DNA of 64,000 nucleotides from Cryptomeria japonica (taxonomy: Eukaryota > Streptophyta > Pinopsida > Cupressales > Cupressaceae): the NCBI RefSeq assembly GCF_030272615.1, contig NC_081405.1:569715095-569779094 (forward strand), written 5' to 3'. Under the pieces are notes generated by a model. It was not told the DNA's origin. It was given only the letters and a program-made list of their open reading frames with translations, and made no database searches. How positions within the stretch are numbered: the first letter of the stretch is position 1; each line of letters opens with the position of its first letter. Shown here one piece after another: positions 35,208-47,309 of the stretch. The position numbers were made by a program, and so were the translations under genes.

Positions 35208-36383
35208 CAAAATCAGAGTTGATTATGTGAGGAAAAAAAAGAAAAGAAAAAGAAAAGAAAAAGAAAAAAAAAAATAGAGGAAGAAAAATTAAGGTGGAAG
35301 GGATAGATGAGGAACAAATATGAAGCAGTCGTGAGGTATTTGGAAAGAAGAATATGAGATGTGAGACCGCGGAGGAAAATGGGGGCAATTGAGAACTCCA
35401 TGGGATTATTGAGTTTAGGATTTGCTAGAATGATGGTGAGATTTTATGCACAACAAATGTGGAGAGCCAACCTAGTTTGATGTTGTCCTGAGTGACTTGC
35501 ACCATTGATTATAGAAATCAGGATGCCATGAGAAATGCAGGGCGTGGACTAACTCTGTAGACAAATGGGAATTCCTTGCACACAACAATGCATGTGTTAA
35601 GAAACACTAATACAAAGTTGTGGGTTTGTGCAAGGAAACCCTCAAACACACCGATACCTCTTGTACATGAGAAGGTAAGTGTTGATAAACACTAGTACCA
35701 GGTTGTTGATTTATACAAGAAGGATCGAAAACATACCATACTATGAAATATGCCCCTGTATGCACCTATCATAACATACCTAGATATGGAAGAACCCAGG
35801 CAGTCGTAAATAGTGGCAGTCGTAGGGCAAAAGATGCAAGCCTATATGAAAAGATCTAACAAAATCTAACAAGTCTCTTCCTTGGGACCACATGATACCT
35901 CTTGCCAAGAGTAGAACTAGGATGGACTTGGGATTGTTTCTCAAGACTTCTTCAAGCTTACACACAGAGGCATAAAATCTCAGTTTCAATGGGACATTCC
36001 TTGTTCATGACTCAGGCGAAAACTTCATCATCATACACATGTTTTATTGGGAGGCAGAAAAGAAGGAATGTTGTGCATGGGTGGGTTGGATGGCTGATGA
36101 TTTGTAGTATCGACATGATAGATAGTGGATCTGGTTATTTACCTTGGTGTCTGCACGGAGATTTTCACCAAGGTACTTGTCCATAGCGCTACGAAGTGGT
36201 TTTCACTAATGGACGAATTGTTTTTTTTTTGTTTTTTTTTTTTGATTTTTTAATTTTTTTGTGTCATAAGGTGCCTGTTTGCCAGGTTTTCACCAAAGTG
36301 ACAATTTTTTCAAGATCTTTCTCATTTTTTTTTTTTCATTTTTCTTGATTTTTTTTTTTTTACAATTTAAGACTTTCTGAGGA
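35208..36383 (-). other. 3' untranslated region of the nested gypsy element
   Basis: Lies between the integrase end and the array. It holds an A/G-rich low-complexity run (35229-35285), a pair of diverged repeats around AAGAAACACTAATACAAAG and GATAAACACTAGTACCAGG (35590-35720), and long T tracts (36218-36260, 36327-36361). No element-sense ORF is convincing. Confidence 0.6.
35902..36186 (+). CDS. Possible antisense ORF in the gypsy 3' UTR
   Basis: A 94-codon ORF with ATG, antisense to the element and between integrase and the array. Some Tat elements (for example Grande) carry antisense ORFs in this position. No domain is recognised and the length is modest, so it may be chance. Confidence 0.2.
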   Translation: MPRVELGWTWDCFSRLLQAYTQRHKISVSMGHSLFMTQAKTSSSYTCFIGRQKRRNVVHGWVGWLMICSIDMIDSGSGYLPWCLHGDFHQGTCP

Positions 36384-37480
36384 CTAAGCATAAAATCTTT
36401 TGAGGTGCATGATATTCATTGGATCATCCAAAGGATCACCTTCAGGAGTAGCCAAGTGATAAGCTCCTAACCCATATTTCACTCTGATTACATATGGTCC
36501 AAGCCAATTAGGCTCGAACTTGCCTTTCTTTTCTCTTTCTTGTAGATTTTTCTGATTTTCCATGAGGACAAGATCACCAACTTGGAATTCTCGGGTTCTG
36601 ACATTTTTATGATAACTCATGCGCAAACGGTTTTGATATACTTGGAGATGATTCAAGGCCTTAAGGAACCTTTCATCTAACAATTCTAGCTCTTGTAAGC
36701 AGGCAATTCTGTATTCTTCCTCTAGTAGGATATTTTACAGCGATACCCTTAGAGAGGGGATCTCGATCTCAAGGGGAAGGATGGCTTCGGAACCAAATAC
36801 TAGGGAATAAGGAGTGGCACCTGTGGGGGTGTGGATGGAGGTGTGGTAGGCCCACAATGCAGGATGGATTTGGAGGTGCCAATCACAGCCTACTTCATTG
36901 ACTGTCTTTTTGAGGATTTTTATTAGGGTTTTATTAGAAGCCTCAGCTTGGCCATTGCCTTGCCGGTAATATGGAGTGGAGAAGTGGTGTTGGATGTTGA
37001 ATTTTTGGCAGAGTTCTTTGACATCCTGGTTCTTAAATTGTTTACCATTATTTGTGATGATAGCTTTTGGGATGCCATATCGGCAGATTAGGTAGTTCAG
37101 GATGAATTTGGATATTTGCTTGCCAGTGGTGAAAGTAAGAGGGATATCCTCTACCCACTTGGTGAAGTATTCGGTGGTGGTGATAATGAATTTATGTCCG
37201 TTGGAAGATGAAGGGTGGATTTTCCCAATGAGATCGAGCCCCCACTGTGAGAAGGGCCATGGTGTAATGAATGGCTGCAATTCTTGTGACGATGCATGAA
37301 TCTTGTCACCATGCTGCTGGCAAGGGATGCATTTCTTCACATAATTGTATGCATCTTCTTCCATTTTAGGCCAATAGTATCCTGTTCTCAAATTTTTTTT
37401 AGCCAATGTGAGTCCACTTGAGTGTGCCCCACAGATACCCTCGTGTACTTCGCGTAATGCCCATTCTGCTTCTTGTTATC
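36384..37480 (-). pseudogene. Gypsy integrase with a mutated second catalytic Asp
   Basis: Integrase inserts the cDNA into the genome. The zinc finger (CIPCQQHG) is split from RNase H by a frameshift near 37477. In the 223-codon part (37406-36735) the catalytic core shows Asp58 (QWGLDLIG), Asn119 where the second Asp belongs (TNNGKQF), and Glu155 (GQAEASN). The spacing from 119 to 155 is the usual D-35-E. After TAA 36735-36737, probably from CAA (Gln), the same frame goes on to the C-terminal GPY-type domain (FEPNWLGPYVI) and ends at 36384. The D-to-N change alone should abolish activity. Confidence 0.9.
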
Positions 37481-39679
37481 TAAACACCTTAGGAGGGAAC
37501 CATCAAAATGCCTTTTGAACAAGGTGTCTGCAAGGATGGAGTAATAGGCACATCGGCGGATGAAGGTTTGCTGTTGGGTTTTGGTGACGTGTGGGGGAAT
37601 GGTGTTGTCTTTGAGGAAAGTGAAGGTTTCTTGGTACCAAGGGGACTCGGGACCAATGAGAACACACACCATTTCAGACTCTAGTAGGTTGTATGCCAAT
37701 ATAAACAATTGCTCGATCAAGAACTTGCACTTCTGATTGTGTGCTAGCATTTGAAGGAGGGAGCCAATGGTGGCCATTGCATCTGCAGCCCTGTTGTTTG
37801 TTTGTGGGATTTGGTCAAACTTGATTGCCATGAAATGTTGCTTAAGATCTTCAACCATGGTATAGTAGGGAAGGAGTTTATCATCTTTTGTCTGGTATTC
37901 ATCATTGACTTGTTTTATGATGAGTTGGGAATCACCATAGACTTGTAATTCCTTTATTTTCTCGTGGATAGCCAAGCGTAAACCTATGATGAGGGCCTCA
38001 TATTCTGCTATGTTATTGGTACATGCAAAGGCTATCTTGTATGATTTGGGGATGCCATCTCCTTGAGGTGTGACCAATAATATTCCTGCCCCTGATCCAT
38101 TTTGAGTGTAAGAGCCATCAAAATACAATTTCCATGTGGAGGATGTGGTAACAGTCATAATGAACTCATCTGGTAATTCTGTGAGAAGAGGATGGTTGCC
38201 TAGAAGTGGAGCTTTAGCCAATTGATCTGCAATGACTTGTCCCTTGATTGCCTTTCTGTCCACATATTCAATGTCAAACTCACTTAAGAGCATGACACAT
38301 TTGGTGGTTCTGCCAGTGAGAGCAGCTTTGGACAAGAGATATTTAAGTGGATCAATTTTAGCAATTAATTTTGTCTTATTATTTAGCATATAGTGTTGTA
38401 GTTTATGTGTGTTGAACACTAATGCCAAACATGTTTTTTCAATGGGGGTGTAATTGAGTTCATATCCTACAAACATCCAACTGATGTAGGAAATGGCGTG
38501 TTCCTTCCCTTGATCATCTATTTGCACCAATAATGCCCCCAATGCCATTGCAGTAGCACATATATACAAAATAAGGGGTTTTCCAAGAGCAGGAGGCATC
38601 AATACGGGAGGTGATGCTAGATATTCTTTTAATTTCTCAAAGGCCTTTTGACATAGGCAATACCATTTAAATTTTGTGTCTTTACACAACAGGTGTGCAA
38701 ATGGATGGCACTTGTTTGCTAGTTGTGAAATGAAATGTTTGATAGACTGGAGTTTTCCCTAGAGACTGTGCAGTTGTCTGAGAGTTTTTGGTGGAGGCAT
38801 TTCCATAATAGCTTTTACCTTTATGGGATCAACCTCAATGCCTCTACAGGAAACAATGAATCCTAGTAGTTTTCCCGATGTGACGCCAAACACACACTTT
38901 TTGGGATTTAGGCGCAGCTTGTATTTTTCTAATCTTTCCAAGATTTGTTTTAGAATGGGGATGTGTTCTTGTCTTGTCTTGGATTTTCCTAGCAGATCAT
39001 CCATGTAGTCCTCCATAATTTTGTGCAAGAGGTCATGAAAAATTGTTGTCATTGTCTGTTGATATGTAACTCCAGCATTTTTAAGGCCAAAAAGCATGAC
39101 CCGGTAACAGAAGGTACCCCATGGTATTGTGAATGCAGTTTTATGCTGATCCTCATCTGCTATCCTGATTTGGTTGTATCTAGAAAACCCATCCATTAGC
39201 GATAACATTTCATGTCCTGTTGTAAGGTCCACAATCATGTCTATATTAGGGAGTGGGAAATCATCTTTAGGACAAGCTATATTTAGATCTCGGAAATCTG
39301 TGCAGATGCGGATGCCCCCAGTAGGTTTGCCGACAAGTACAATGTTGGAGACCCATTCAACATAATCTATTGGTTTGATAAATTCTATGTCTAACAACTT
39401 TTGGAGTTCTGCCTTGACCAGGAGTGCAATATGTGGGTGCATTTTATGCAATTTTTGTTTTACAGGTTTTGCATCTGGGCAGACGGCGAGATTGTGAACC
39501 ACCAAGGCAGGGTCCAACCCTGGCATATCGGAATAGGACCATGCAAAATTGATTTTTAGCTTTGTAAGGAAGTTGATGAAGTCTTGTTTCTTGATTTCTG
39601 TGAGGGATATGGCAATGAGCACATTTTTTGGAATGACCTCGGTACCCATGTTGATGTTGTATGTTTCTTCTATCAACAA
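37388..39679 (-). pseudogene. Gypsy reverse transcriptase and two RNase H domains
   Basis: One frame with one stop, TAG 38759-38761, where Gln fits. The RT (39679-38762) has the usual series: WVSNIVLVGKPTGGIRICTDFRDLN, PLPNID, MDGFSRYNQI, the FGLKNAGVTYQ box, and the active site MEDYMDD near residue 225. The RT-linked RNase H comes next but lacks its first Asp (LYICATAMALGALL). The second RNase H (about 38160-37740) keeps its acidic residues: FDGSYT, AEYEAL, YGDSQL and the Asp of NNRAADAM. Gain of a second, active-looking RNase H with decay of the first is known in plant Tat elements. A short fragment linking to integrase ends the frame at 37388. Confidence 0.92.
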
Positions 39680-40015
39680 ATTTGATTTGTCCTGTGGAAG
39701 GTAACCAATGGCAGGGAGGTCAAATCCCTCATCGTCAAGTGCCTTTTCCAGGTTTTCACTTTTTGATACGCCCTTTTTTTTTATTTCTTATTCATCCAAA
39801 GGCACCTCAGGGAGGTTTTCACCTGGGGAATCATATCTTTTTCTTTTATTATCTTTTTTGTGGCTAAGGGCATTGACTTGACTACCAAAGTATCCCTTTT
39901 CATGTAGTTGAATACCCACGATTCTGCTACAATCTTCCATATTTTGTGCTGTTAGGAGAGCAATGAGAGCATTATCGTCAGCGCAGATATCTAAAATGGG
40001 TTTGTCTCATTGGCC

Positions 40016-40400
40016 CTAGTCAATGAGTTCAGGATGGACAAGATGTAACTCATGTGAAGTGGGAGGGGTTATGGGGGTGATGGTATTGATGTAAGCGTCC
40101 AAGAAGATATCTTTCTCATATTCATAAGGCATTTCATGGAATTCGTCTTCGTCAGCACTTTCAATATTCGAAGAAGGACTAGAAGGGGCACCAACGATAG
40201 TAATCTTAGGCACCGGGGTGTACCCCAAGCCTCTGTTGTATCTGTAGGAGATAGGATTTATGGGTGTTTTTCTTCCTTTCTCTTCTAGTCCCAGGCCGTG
40301 TCCTTTGTAACCCATTTTTTCAACTATGGTAGATGCTTTTGGGTACATTTCTTTGGATATTCTTGTTGGATCTTCATCTTCTTCCTAATACAGCCATGAA
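40016..40400 (-). pseudogene. G-patch segment between protease and reverse transcriptase
   Basis: At 40348-40016 the frame reads IVEKMGYKGHGLGLEEKGR, which fits the G-patch pattern (GYxxGxGLG with a basic tail). An acidic stretch (ESADEDEFHEMPYEYEKD) follows. G-patch motifs bind RNA or helicases. They occur after protease in betaretroviruses and in some plant gypsy polyproteins. The frame here is that of the RT, interrupted by stops, and it joins the protease frame through a frameshift near 40390. Confidence 0.7.
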
Positions 40401-41290
40401 GAGATATCTGCTTTGAGGCTCTCGTTATCAAGTGGGCCCCATTCCGGAAGGTGGTGTTTTGGCATTGCATGACTAGTTTTGGGTCTTTTTTTATCTCTTT
40501 CGGTTTGTCAAATGATGCAGGAGAGAGAGGGAGGTTGCCTATTAATAAGACGTCCTTCAATTTGTATTCTCCACAGCCATTGTCCAAGATCTTGATTTGA
40601 TTATCTGGTTGGGATGATGTGGAGGTAACATTTGATGTGTCAGATGGAGGCATTGACAAGGGTCTATTTAGTGGACAATGATATAGATGCTTCCCCTCTA
40701 ATAGTTTGCAATATTGAAAAGGTTGGGGATCACCTTTGATAGTGATCTCTCTTCCATTATAGGGGAATTTGATGCATTGGTGATAGGTGGAGGGTACGGC
40801 CTAGAAGAAATGAATCCATGGCCTCCTGAGGAGAATGTTGTAGGGGAGGTAAAGATCTAGTACTTGGCAAGGGGTTTCAATTGTAATGGGGCCCACTTGA
40901 AGAGGTAGGGTGATCATGCCCTTTGAAATTCTTTCTGCATCATCATATACCTTTATTGTGATCCTTCCTGATGTGTCTATCAGATCCTCAAAAAGTCCCA
41001 ATTGTTTTATTAATTTGTATGTACATAGATTAAGCCCAGATCCACCGTCTATTAGGATATGTTTGACCTTGTGCTTGTGGATAAGAGCTTCGATGTGCAA
41101 AGGTTTGTTATGGTCTTCATCTGTGGGAGCATCTTTGGAGTTAAATACAATGTGTTGTTGGGCAGCAAAGTTTCCAATGAGGGCTTGGAATTGGGTGGCA
41201 TTGATGTTATCTGGAACGCATGATTGGAGAAGAGCTTGTTCCAAATTTCCTTATGGACCGGGGAGGTCTTGAGAAGTTCCAAAATGGAGA
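40400..41290 (-). pseudogene. Gypsy protease and post-protease linker
   Basis: A frameshift near 41245 separates this from the gag frame. The 147-codon part (41244-40801) contains HILIDGGSGLNLCTYKLIKQLG, the retropepsin active site in the DGG/A-S form seen in this type of plant element (second residue Gly, not Thr/Ser). Strands and PYNILLRRPWIHFF follow. TAG 40801-40803, where Gln fits, interrupts, and the same frame continues through AVPSTYH to about 40390. The protease would cut the polyprotein. Confidence 0.82.
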
Positions 41291-41396
41291 TCTGCGCGGG
41301 TGTCTTCCCAAGTTGATCAAGGAGGTCATATTAGTGGGTGCAAGACATGGGTGGGGGGTTTGGTGGGGGAGGAACTCCTTGGATGGTGACTCTTCC

Positions 41397-43553
41397 TCAA
41401 CGTGTAGTTGCATTGTAGTCATTCTGGAAATGGGAGGTGGAAGGCGTGGTGCCTTGAATGACTATCCGAGCAAGATTTGGTCTACTTTGGGAAGGAGGAT
41501 TAACTCCTTGGATGGTTATGACATTGACATTATTGTGTACAGGTTCAATGCGACCTACCAAAAAATCAAAACTAGTTACGTGATTAGCATAGTCATAACC
41601 CATTGCATTAGATGATGAGCCTTTTCCTTTATCATGCTTTGGGAAGGGTTCCTGGTACATTTTGAGTTTTTCATTGTTATTACTAGGTTTTGTATTTGCT
41701 ATCTCAATCTCACCTCTATCAATGAGATCTTGTATGTAGATCTTCAATTTCATACACTTTCGTGTATCATGTCCCTTGATACGATGGTATTCACAGTACT
41801 CATTTTCATTATACCATCTTGGTTTAGGTTGATTGGGGTCAAATGGGCAAGTGATTGGAAAAACCACTATACCTGCTTGGACAAGTTTTTGAAGCACCAA
41901 TTCAATAGGCTCAGCCAGAGGAGTGAAATCTCTTCGAGTCCTGTTATTCGATCGAGGTGGTCGTCCCTGGATTGAGACATTGTTGTGAGGTTTTTGGGAT
42001 TAATTTTGGTTGTTGAATTGATGATCGTTGGTGGTGGATTTTGGGGGAGCGGCCACAGTTTGGACCCGCTTTGCATCAGTTATACCATCATTGACCACAT
42101 TTTTGTTTTTGGACCAAAATTTTGGCTTGTCGTTATAATAAGAGGAATAATTTTGTGTTGATTTCTGGTAATGTTTCAAGGTTCTTTCCTCCAAAAAGAC
42201 ACGTTCGAGGGCAAGGCCCTTATATGTCAATTTTTGGAAGGATTTGATACATTGAGATATTAAAGGTCTTGAAAGTTTAGGCACCAAGTTCTTTTGGAAT
42301 AGTTCAATTTGATGTTGTTCTGACATGTCCCACTGGAATTTCTTGATAAGATGTCACCATCTTTGTAGGAAATTGGTGAAGGTTTCTCCGGGCCTTTGTT
42401 TTGTATTACATAAGACCATCATAGATACATCATTACCCATGTTGTATGCATAGTGGGCCACAAATTTTTCTACCAAGTCTGAAAAAGAGACAATGAAATC
42501 TCGTGGTAAAGATGAGAACCATGCCAAGGCGTCTTTGGTGAGACTCTTGGGAAAGAGTCTGCGAAGATAAAGGTCACTATAGGAGACTTCTTGGCATAAG
42601 ATGTGGAATTTTCAGACATGGTCATGGGGATCTCCTTTGCCTTCATACTTGGTGAATTTAGGGATCTCAAATCCTGGGGGATATGGTGCAACTAATATAG
42701 ACGGGTCATAAGGACAAGGGCAAAACTCTTCGAATGAGTAAGTTTTTCTTTTATTAGTCCTTTGTTTCATGTCCTTGATGATATTCTTCATGTCTTGAAT
42801 TTCCTTGATGAGGTCTTGTTGTTGACTTTGATATTGATGAATTGTATTTGCCCCAAGAATTGGATGAACCAAAGAAGGTGCACCACCACCAATATATTGA
42901 TATGATGAGGAGGTGGGAACGTGAGATGTGATGACCGATGTCGTTGGGGTTTGAGAGATAGTTGGTTGCGGTCCACCAACTGTTGTGACGGGATTTAATA
43001 CGGCCCAGATAAAATTTGCGACATTGTTGGGAGGAAGGGAAGTTTGTGGAATAGAAATTTGTTGTTGAATAGAAGGAGGTGGTATAGAATTTTGTTGGAG
43101 AATGGATGAGATCAGATTTGATAGTGGTATGGATGGCAAGGAGGAAGAAGGTGGCATGAAGACCATGGTGGGAGGTACCACGGGTGGCATTGATTGAGCC
43201 TGGATGATTGATGGGGCTGCAATGTATTGAGTTTGAATAGTAGGTGCAACACTTTGTGTGGGAGCGAGGTCTCCTTGTGGTTGTTGGGTGAGAGCGGATC
43301 TATTAAATTCAGTAGGATTGTGTTTAATAAACTTTTCCATCATCTCTTGGTTATAATAATCCGCTAGGAAAGTTCGCACTTCCGGACAAAGTTCATCTTG
43401 GTTAACCATGTCAAGATTTTGACTTTGATCTTGATCACTAGCTTTCCCACTTTGTGTATGATCTTGCGTGGGATCTTCATATAGGACATCAATGTTCGGC
43501 ATGCCATATTGTTGTTCAGCCATCTTTTTCTTTTGGGATCGAGCTGCGACCAT
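41397..43553 (-). pseudogene. Gypsy gag with CCHC-like zinc motif
   Basis: One frame from ATG 43553 to TAG 41397-41399, about 718 codons, with three internal stops: TGA 42612-42614 (CGA to TGA fits DPHDHV-R-KFHILC), TGA near 42353, and TAA 42000-42002. The N-terminal part is low complexity (Pro/Ser/Gln-rich, residues 60-230). The retrotransposon gag domain follows, with ALAWFSSLP, FVAHYAYN, TKQRPGETFTNFLQRW and LYKGLALERVFLEERT-like segments. The zinc motif is CEYHRIKGHDTRKC, the C-x2-H form usual in this lineage. Gag packages the RNA. No indel is needed to read it. Confidence 0.9.
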
Positions 43554-43559
43554 ACATGA

Positions 43560-43682
43560 TATTTGTGATGAAAATACTTAGGAAAAATGTGATGAAAGGA
43601 CTTAAGAAATTTGTGATGAAAGGATTTGAGAAATCTGTGATGAAAGGATTTAAGAAAACTGAGAATGAAAGGATTTAAGAAA
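43560..43682. repeat. Short tandem repeats upstream of gypsy gag
   Basis: About five diverged units of GTGATGAAAGGATTTAAGAAA, near 24 bp each, just before the gag ATG on the minus strand. Confidence 0.65.
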
Positions 43683-44825
43683 TTTGAGGATGATTGATGA
43701 AGAAGGTATGGTAGTGATGGTTTAGAAGAAACTTGATGACTAGGTTGTCTTTGGTATGAACATGAAGGATCGATTCGAATGACAAGTTGTATGAAGGGAT
43801 ACGACCACCCTGATTTGGATGATAGTTGGTGTTTCAAAGGACAAACTTGAATGTTGATGGAGATGATGGACTCTTAGCTTTTCTCTTAGGCTTATGAAAA
43901 ATAGGACTTTGTGTGGGTAATGACTTGGACAATTGTTTGTGTCTTGACAAATATTTTTGCAAAGTGTTTGGGGATAGTGATGTGTTTTTAGTCTACTCTT
44001 GGCAAGTATGTATCAAACAAAGAAAACATAGTGATCAAATGCATATTATATCAAAGACACTCATGCTCATATATAACATTCTTAAGGCTGGCAAGGACAA
44101 TAGTCATTGAATCCCAATTGGTTTCCCATCTACACTTACCCAGAGCAGACACTTAGATGCTTGACCCCACTAGCTCGCCTCCATGGCACTCACTTCTTGG
44201 GGTAGCCAAGCATCAATTCCCATGAAAACTCCTCATGGCGAACTTTGTGTCTCTACTAAGGGCTGTAAGAATATGGGCCGCTTCAGAGGTCCGACCTCCT
44301 ACACCAATGACTAGAAGGTTTTTGGCCACTATGAACAAGGTGTTTAGTAAGTCTTCCCATTAGGAGCTACCCTTTGAAGTTGCACAAGTGCAATTGAGGC
44401 CTATAGCCCAACAAAGAACCAAGAACTTAGTAATCACGGAAGCGTGATTGAGATCTCTAGGATCCTACTAAGCACCCAATGTGAGAGTGAACTCTCATAT
44501 AGCCCCAACCATTAACCCTTTCATATTCAATGGCCTATTTATTATAGTGAGTTGGGAACCCTAAGTCCGGGTGTACTCACTTGGGTCGTTCCCCTCTTAC
44601 CTTTTCAAAGAGCAAGTTGGGAGGGCAGGCCTACTAGAGGTAAACACATAATCAAACAAGAAAAGGTTGGAGGGTCTGAATTTATGATCGTCTATTAAGA
44701 TGAGATCATACTTTCCTACCTTTACCCTTTTCTTAAAGACACATAAGACAATGGTTCATTCCATTTTAATTAATATCTAGGTGCCTAGTTTAAATAAATG
44801 CGCAAGATTTGGTTGGATCAACTAG

Positions 44826-45000
44826 GCAACCTACAAAACAACTTGATTAGTAGTTTTGAAAAATGGAGTCTTCAACAAGCATCCTGCAAAACAACTTGAT
44901 TACTAGTTTGAAAAAAATGGAGTCTTCAACAAGTGTCCTGCAAAACAATTTGATTAGTTTGGAAAAATAGAGTCTTCCACAAGCGTCCTGCAAAAAACAA
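44826..45000. repeat. Three tandem copies of a 55-60-bp repeat
   Basis: Units contain GGAGTCTTCAACAAGCATCC and TGCAAAACAACTTGATTAG. The unit length shrinks slightly from copy to copy. They lie in the gypsy leader. Confidence 0.8.
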
Positions 45001-45532
45001 CAAAATGACAAAAATATTTATTTTTTTGATTTTTTGGGAATGAATAGAAAAACATGAATAAAAACTTTTTTACTAATGACAAATGTGGATTTGAAGAAAG
45101 CTTTGATGGGTAAATGGGGTTTGACTAGGTTTTTGCCACTTTCCAAGGGATAGGCAAGCGAAAAATGGGGATTCTGGAGGAGAGATGAAGGAATGGGAAA
45201 ATTTGTCCAAGAGGGATAAAGAAGCAAAAGTTGGAGATGGATAATATGAGAAAAATTTGGAGGTGATTGGATAAAAGTGGAAGGAGTTATGACAAACCCT
45301 AAAAATAGAGAAATATGGGATTTAGGCTTCAAAAAGTGGATTTTTGGGATAAGGCCTCCAAGGAAGGAAATGTGGAAAATGGAAATATGGAGAATCTAGT
45401 GAAGTTTGGAGGAAAATGGAGTCGAGATAAAGAAAATATAATAGAGCAGACAGAAACCATAGATTTAACAGAGGAGGCCCTAGATTTAATAGAGCAGAAA
45501 CCTTAAATTTAACAAAATAAAAAAAAATGTTA

Positions 45533-45900
45533 AAGGTCCATATTTTTGATTGTTTAGATAGACAAGAGAATAATCTCCTACTCTCACACTTTCTTGTGGT
45601 CAGACATGTTATCTTTAAACAAAGCAAATAACAAGAAATGAAAAAAAAAAGAAATGCAGACTACAGTTAGCGCCTAAAAATTTCAGACAGATTAACAGAG
45701 GAGATAGTAGCACTAAACAGATAGAAAAGTGTCAAAGGTCCGGATTTCTGATTGTCTAGATAGACAAGAGCATACTCTCCCATTTTCACACTTTCCTACG
45801 GTTAGAGCATACAGTCGTGCTAAACAAAATAGAAAAGTGAAAGGTTTGGATTTCTGATTGTCTATATAGACAAGAGCATACTCTCCTACTTTGACATAGA
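45533..45900. repeat. Three spaced copies of a 70-bp repeat
   Basis: Each copy contains a GATTGTCTAGATAGACAAGA palindrome-like core, then ATACTCTCC and CACACTTTC. Copies start near 45533, 45735 and 45840. They lie in the gypsy leader. Confidence 0.75.
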
Positions 45901-46199
45901 TTATAATTAAACAGAGCAGATAATAGAGAAAATAATAGATCGGATAACAGGAATTCAAATTCCCACAAAAACGCTCGCCCTAATCACAAAGCTATCATGC
46001 TAAAACTGAAAGAGAAACAGAAAAAGAACAGAAACAAAAACACAACAGAAATAGAAAAGAAGTAGTTGCGCAGAAATATAGAGCCGCTACTCTAGAACCT
46101 GCAATTTTTTTAATTTTTTTTCTGCAGTTGTGCTATTATGGAACCTGTGTCTCACAACTCACGAAAACCTAAAAAAAAACATTAATTTTTAGGGATGTA

Positions 46200-46218
46200 G
46201 GTCCCACCGAGCATGCCA
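46200..46218 (-). other. Primer-binding site of the nested gypsy element
   Basis: On the minus strand TGGCATGCTCGGTGGGACC follows the LTR end (46222) after three T residues. It starts with TGG as a tRNA primer site should. The tRNA is not assigned. Confidence 0.6.
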
Positions 46219-46221
46219 AAA

Positions 46222-47309
46222 TGAAGAGGGGAAAACAAATTTGAATGTTAAATGATCAAAACATAATGAAATAAACATGCAGAATGCTAAAATATCATCA
46301 AAAGACCATTTCACCTTGCTATTTTATCTTCTCCTTCGGATTGAGCTTGATGAAGTGAAGGCGCCCCTTGATAATGCTCCACTTGATGTGCTCCTTTGAT
46401 TGCTAGATGTGGATGGCTCTCCAATGTTGTGCACAAATGGAATGGATTTGAAAAATGATAAGGATGAGATGATCAAGTTGCCAAGATGATTTCCTAGGCT
46501 CAAAACAGTAGCATAAACTTACTGGATTTCAAGATATTTTGAATGAAGGGATGGAGCCCCATTTTATAGGAAGAGGAGAGGAAAATGGATGGCTAAGATG
46601 TATTTGAGATGAAGGGCTAGGATTTACTTGTGAGCTCACACAAGGTCCAAGAGAGGGTGTGGAGACCAAGAAATATGCCTTAAAGGCGTTTCGTATCTCC
46701 ACACTCCATAAGATGCATTGGAGGAATTAAAAATTCTCCAAAAAAGGATATTATGGGGATTGAAGGAATAAAAAAGAATTAAAAATTCCTTGTGAGAGGG
46801 GATGCCTAGAGGAGTGTGTGATTTTGAAAATCTTATATTCACCTAGGAAAAGAGCATTTAAAGCTAGTGGCTGGATGAAAAGGACAAAGAGTTGACTTTG
46901 TGGCTAATCATGATGATTAACCATTAACGACTCATTAGGAGGGGGATTAGAGGAAATGTTAGGTGGGATTAGTATTTGTAGGAGAATTTGACTAGGAGAG
47001 AGAATGAGTGGAGGGAATTAAAAATTAGAAGAATAATGTTAAGTGAGTTTAGGGAGGTTCTAGAAGAATCAAATAAGAAGATGATTTGTAGGAATCATGT
47101 AGGTTAACTAATTAATTGAAATTAATTAGCTAAAAGGAAGATTTGCGAGCATTTTATTTTTTTAGAAAAATAAAGAAAGGGATTGATTTATTAAAAAAAT
47201 CAATCATATGCTATAGTGACAATATTAATTATATTTAATTAATATTAAGAGGAATTTGAATTAACGAGGAATTAAAAATAATGAAAATAATTATTTTTAA
47301 GTGTCTACA
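46222..47309 (-). repeat. 5' LTR of the nested gypsy element
   Basis: 1,088 bp. On the minus strand it runs from TGTAGACACTT (47309) to TCTTCA (46222). It is nearly identical to 33104-34212. It lacks an AT-rich stretch of about 20 bp (ATAATTAATTAATTAATTAT) near its start that the 3' LTR has. TATA box at 46559-46568. Confidence 0.9.
46559..46568 (-). promoter_or_regulatory. TATA box of the 5' gypsy LTR
   Basis: TATAAAATGG on the minus strand, the expected promoter of the nested element. Confidence 0.5.

Larger units (their letters stand above)
43554..46199 (-). other. Long untranslated leader of the nested gypsy element
   Basis: 2.6 kb between primer site and gag. It contains short direct repeats just before gag (43560-43680, GTGATGAAAGGATTTGAGAAA units), a GC-richer block (44118-44660) like that in Y, three 60-bp repeats (44826-45000) and three spaced repeats (45533-45900). 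No ORF is convincing. Confidence 0.6.

Noticed and set aside
35155-35401. Phe/Ser-rich minus-strand ORFs
   Set aside because: They come from the A/G low-complexity run at 35229-35285 and array repeats.
41220-41615. 131-codon plus-strand ORF opposite gypsy gag/protease
   Set aside because: It is antisense to the readable gag and protease frames and shows no domain; a shadow of the coding strand.
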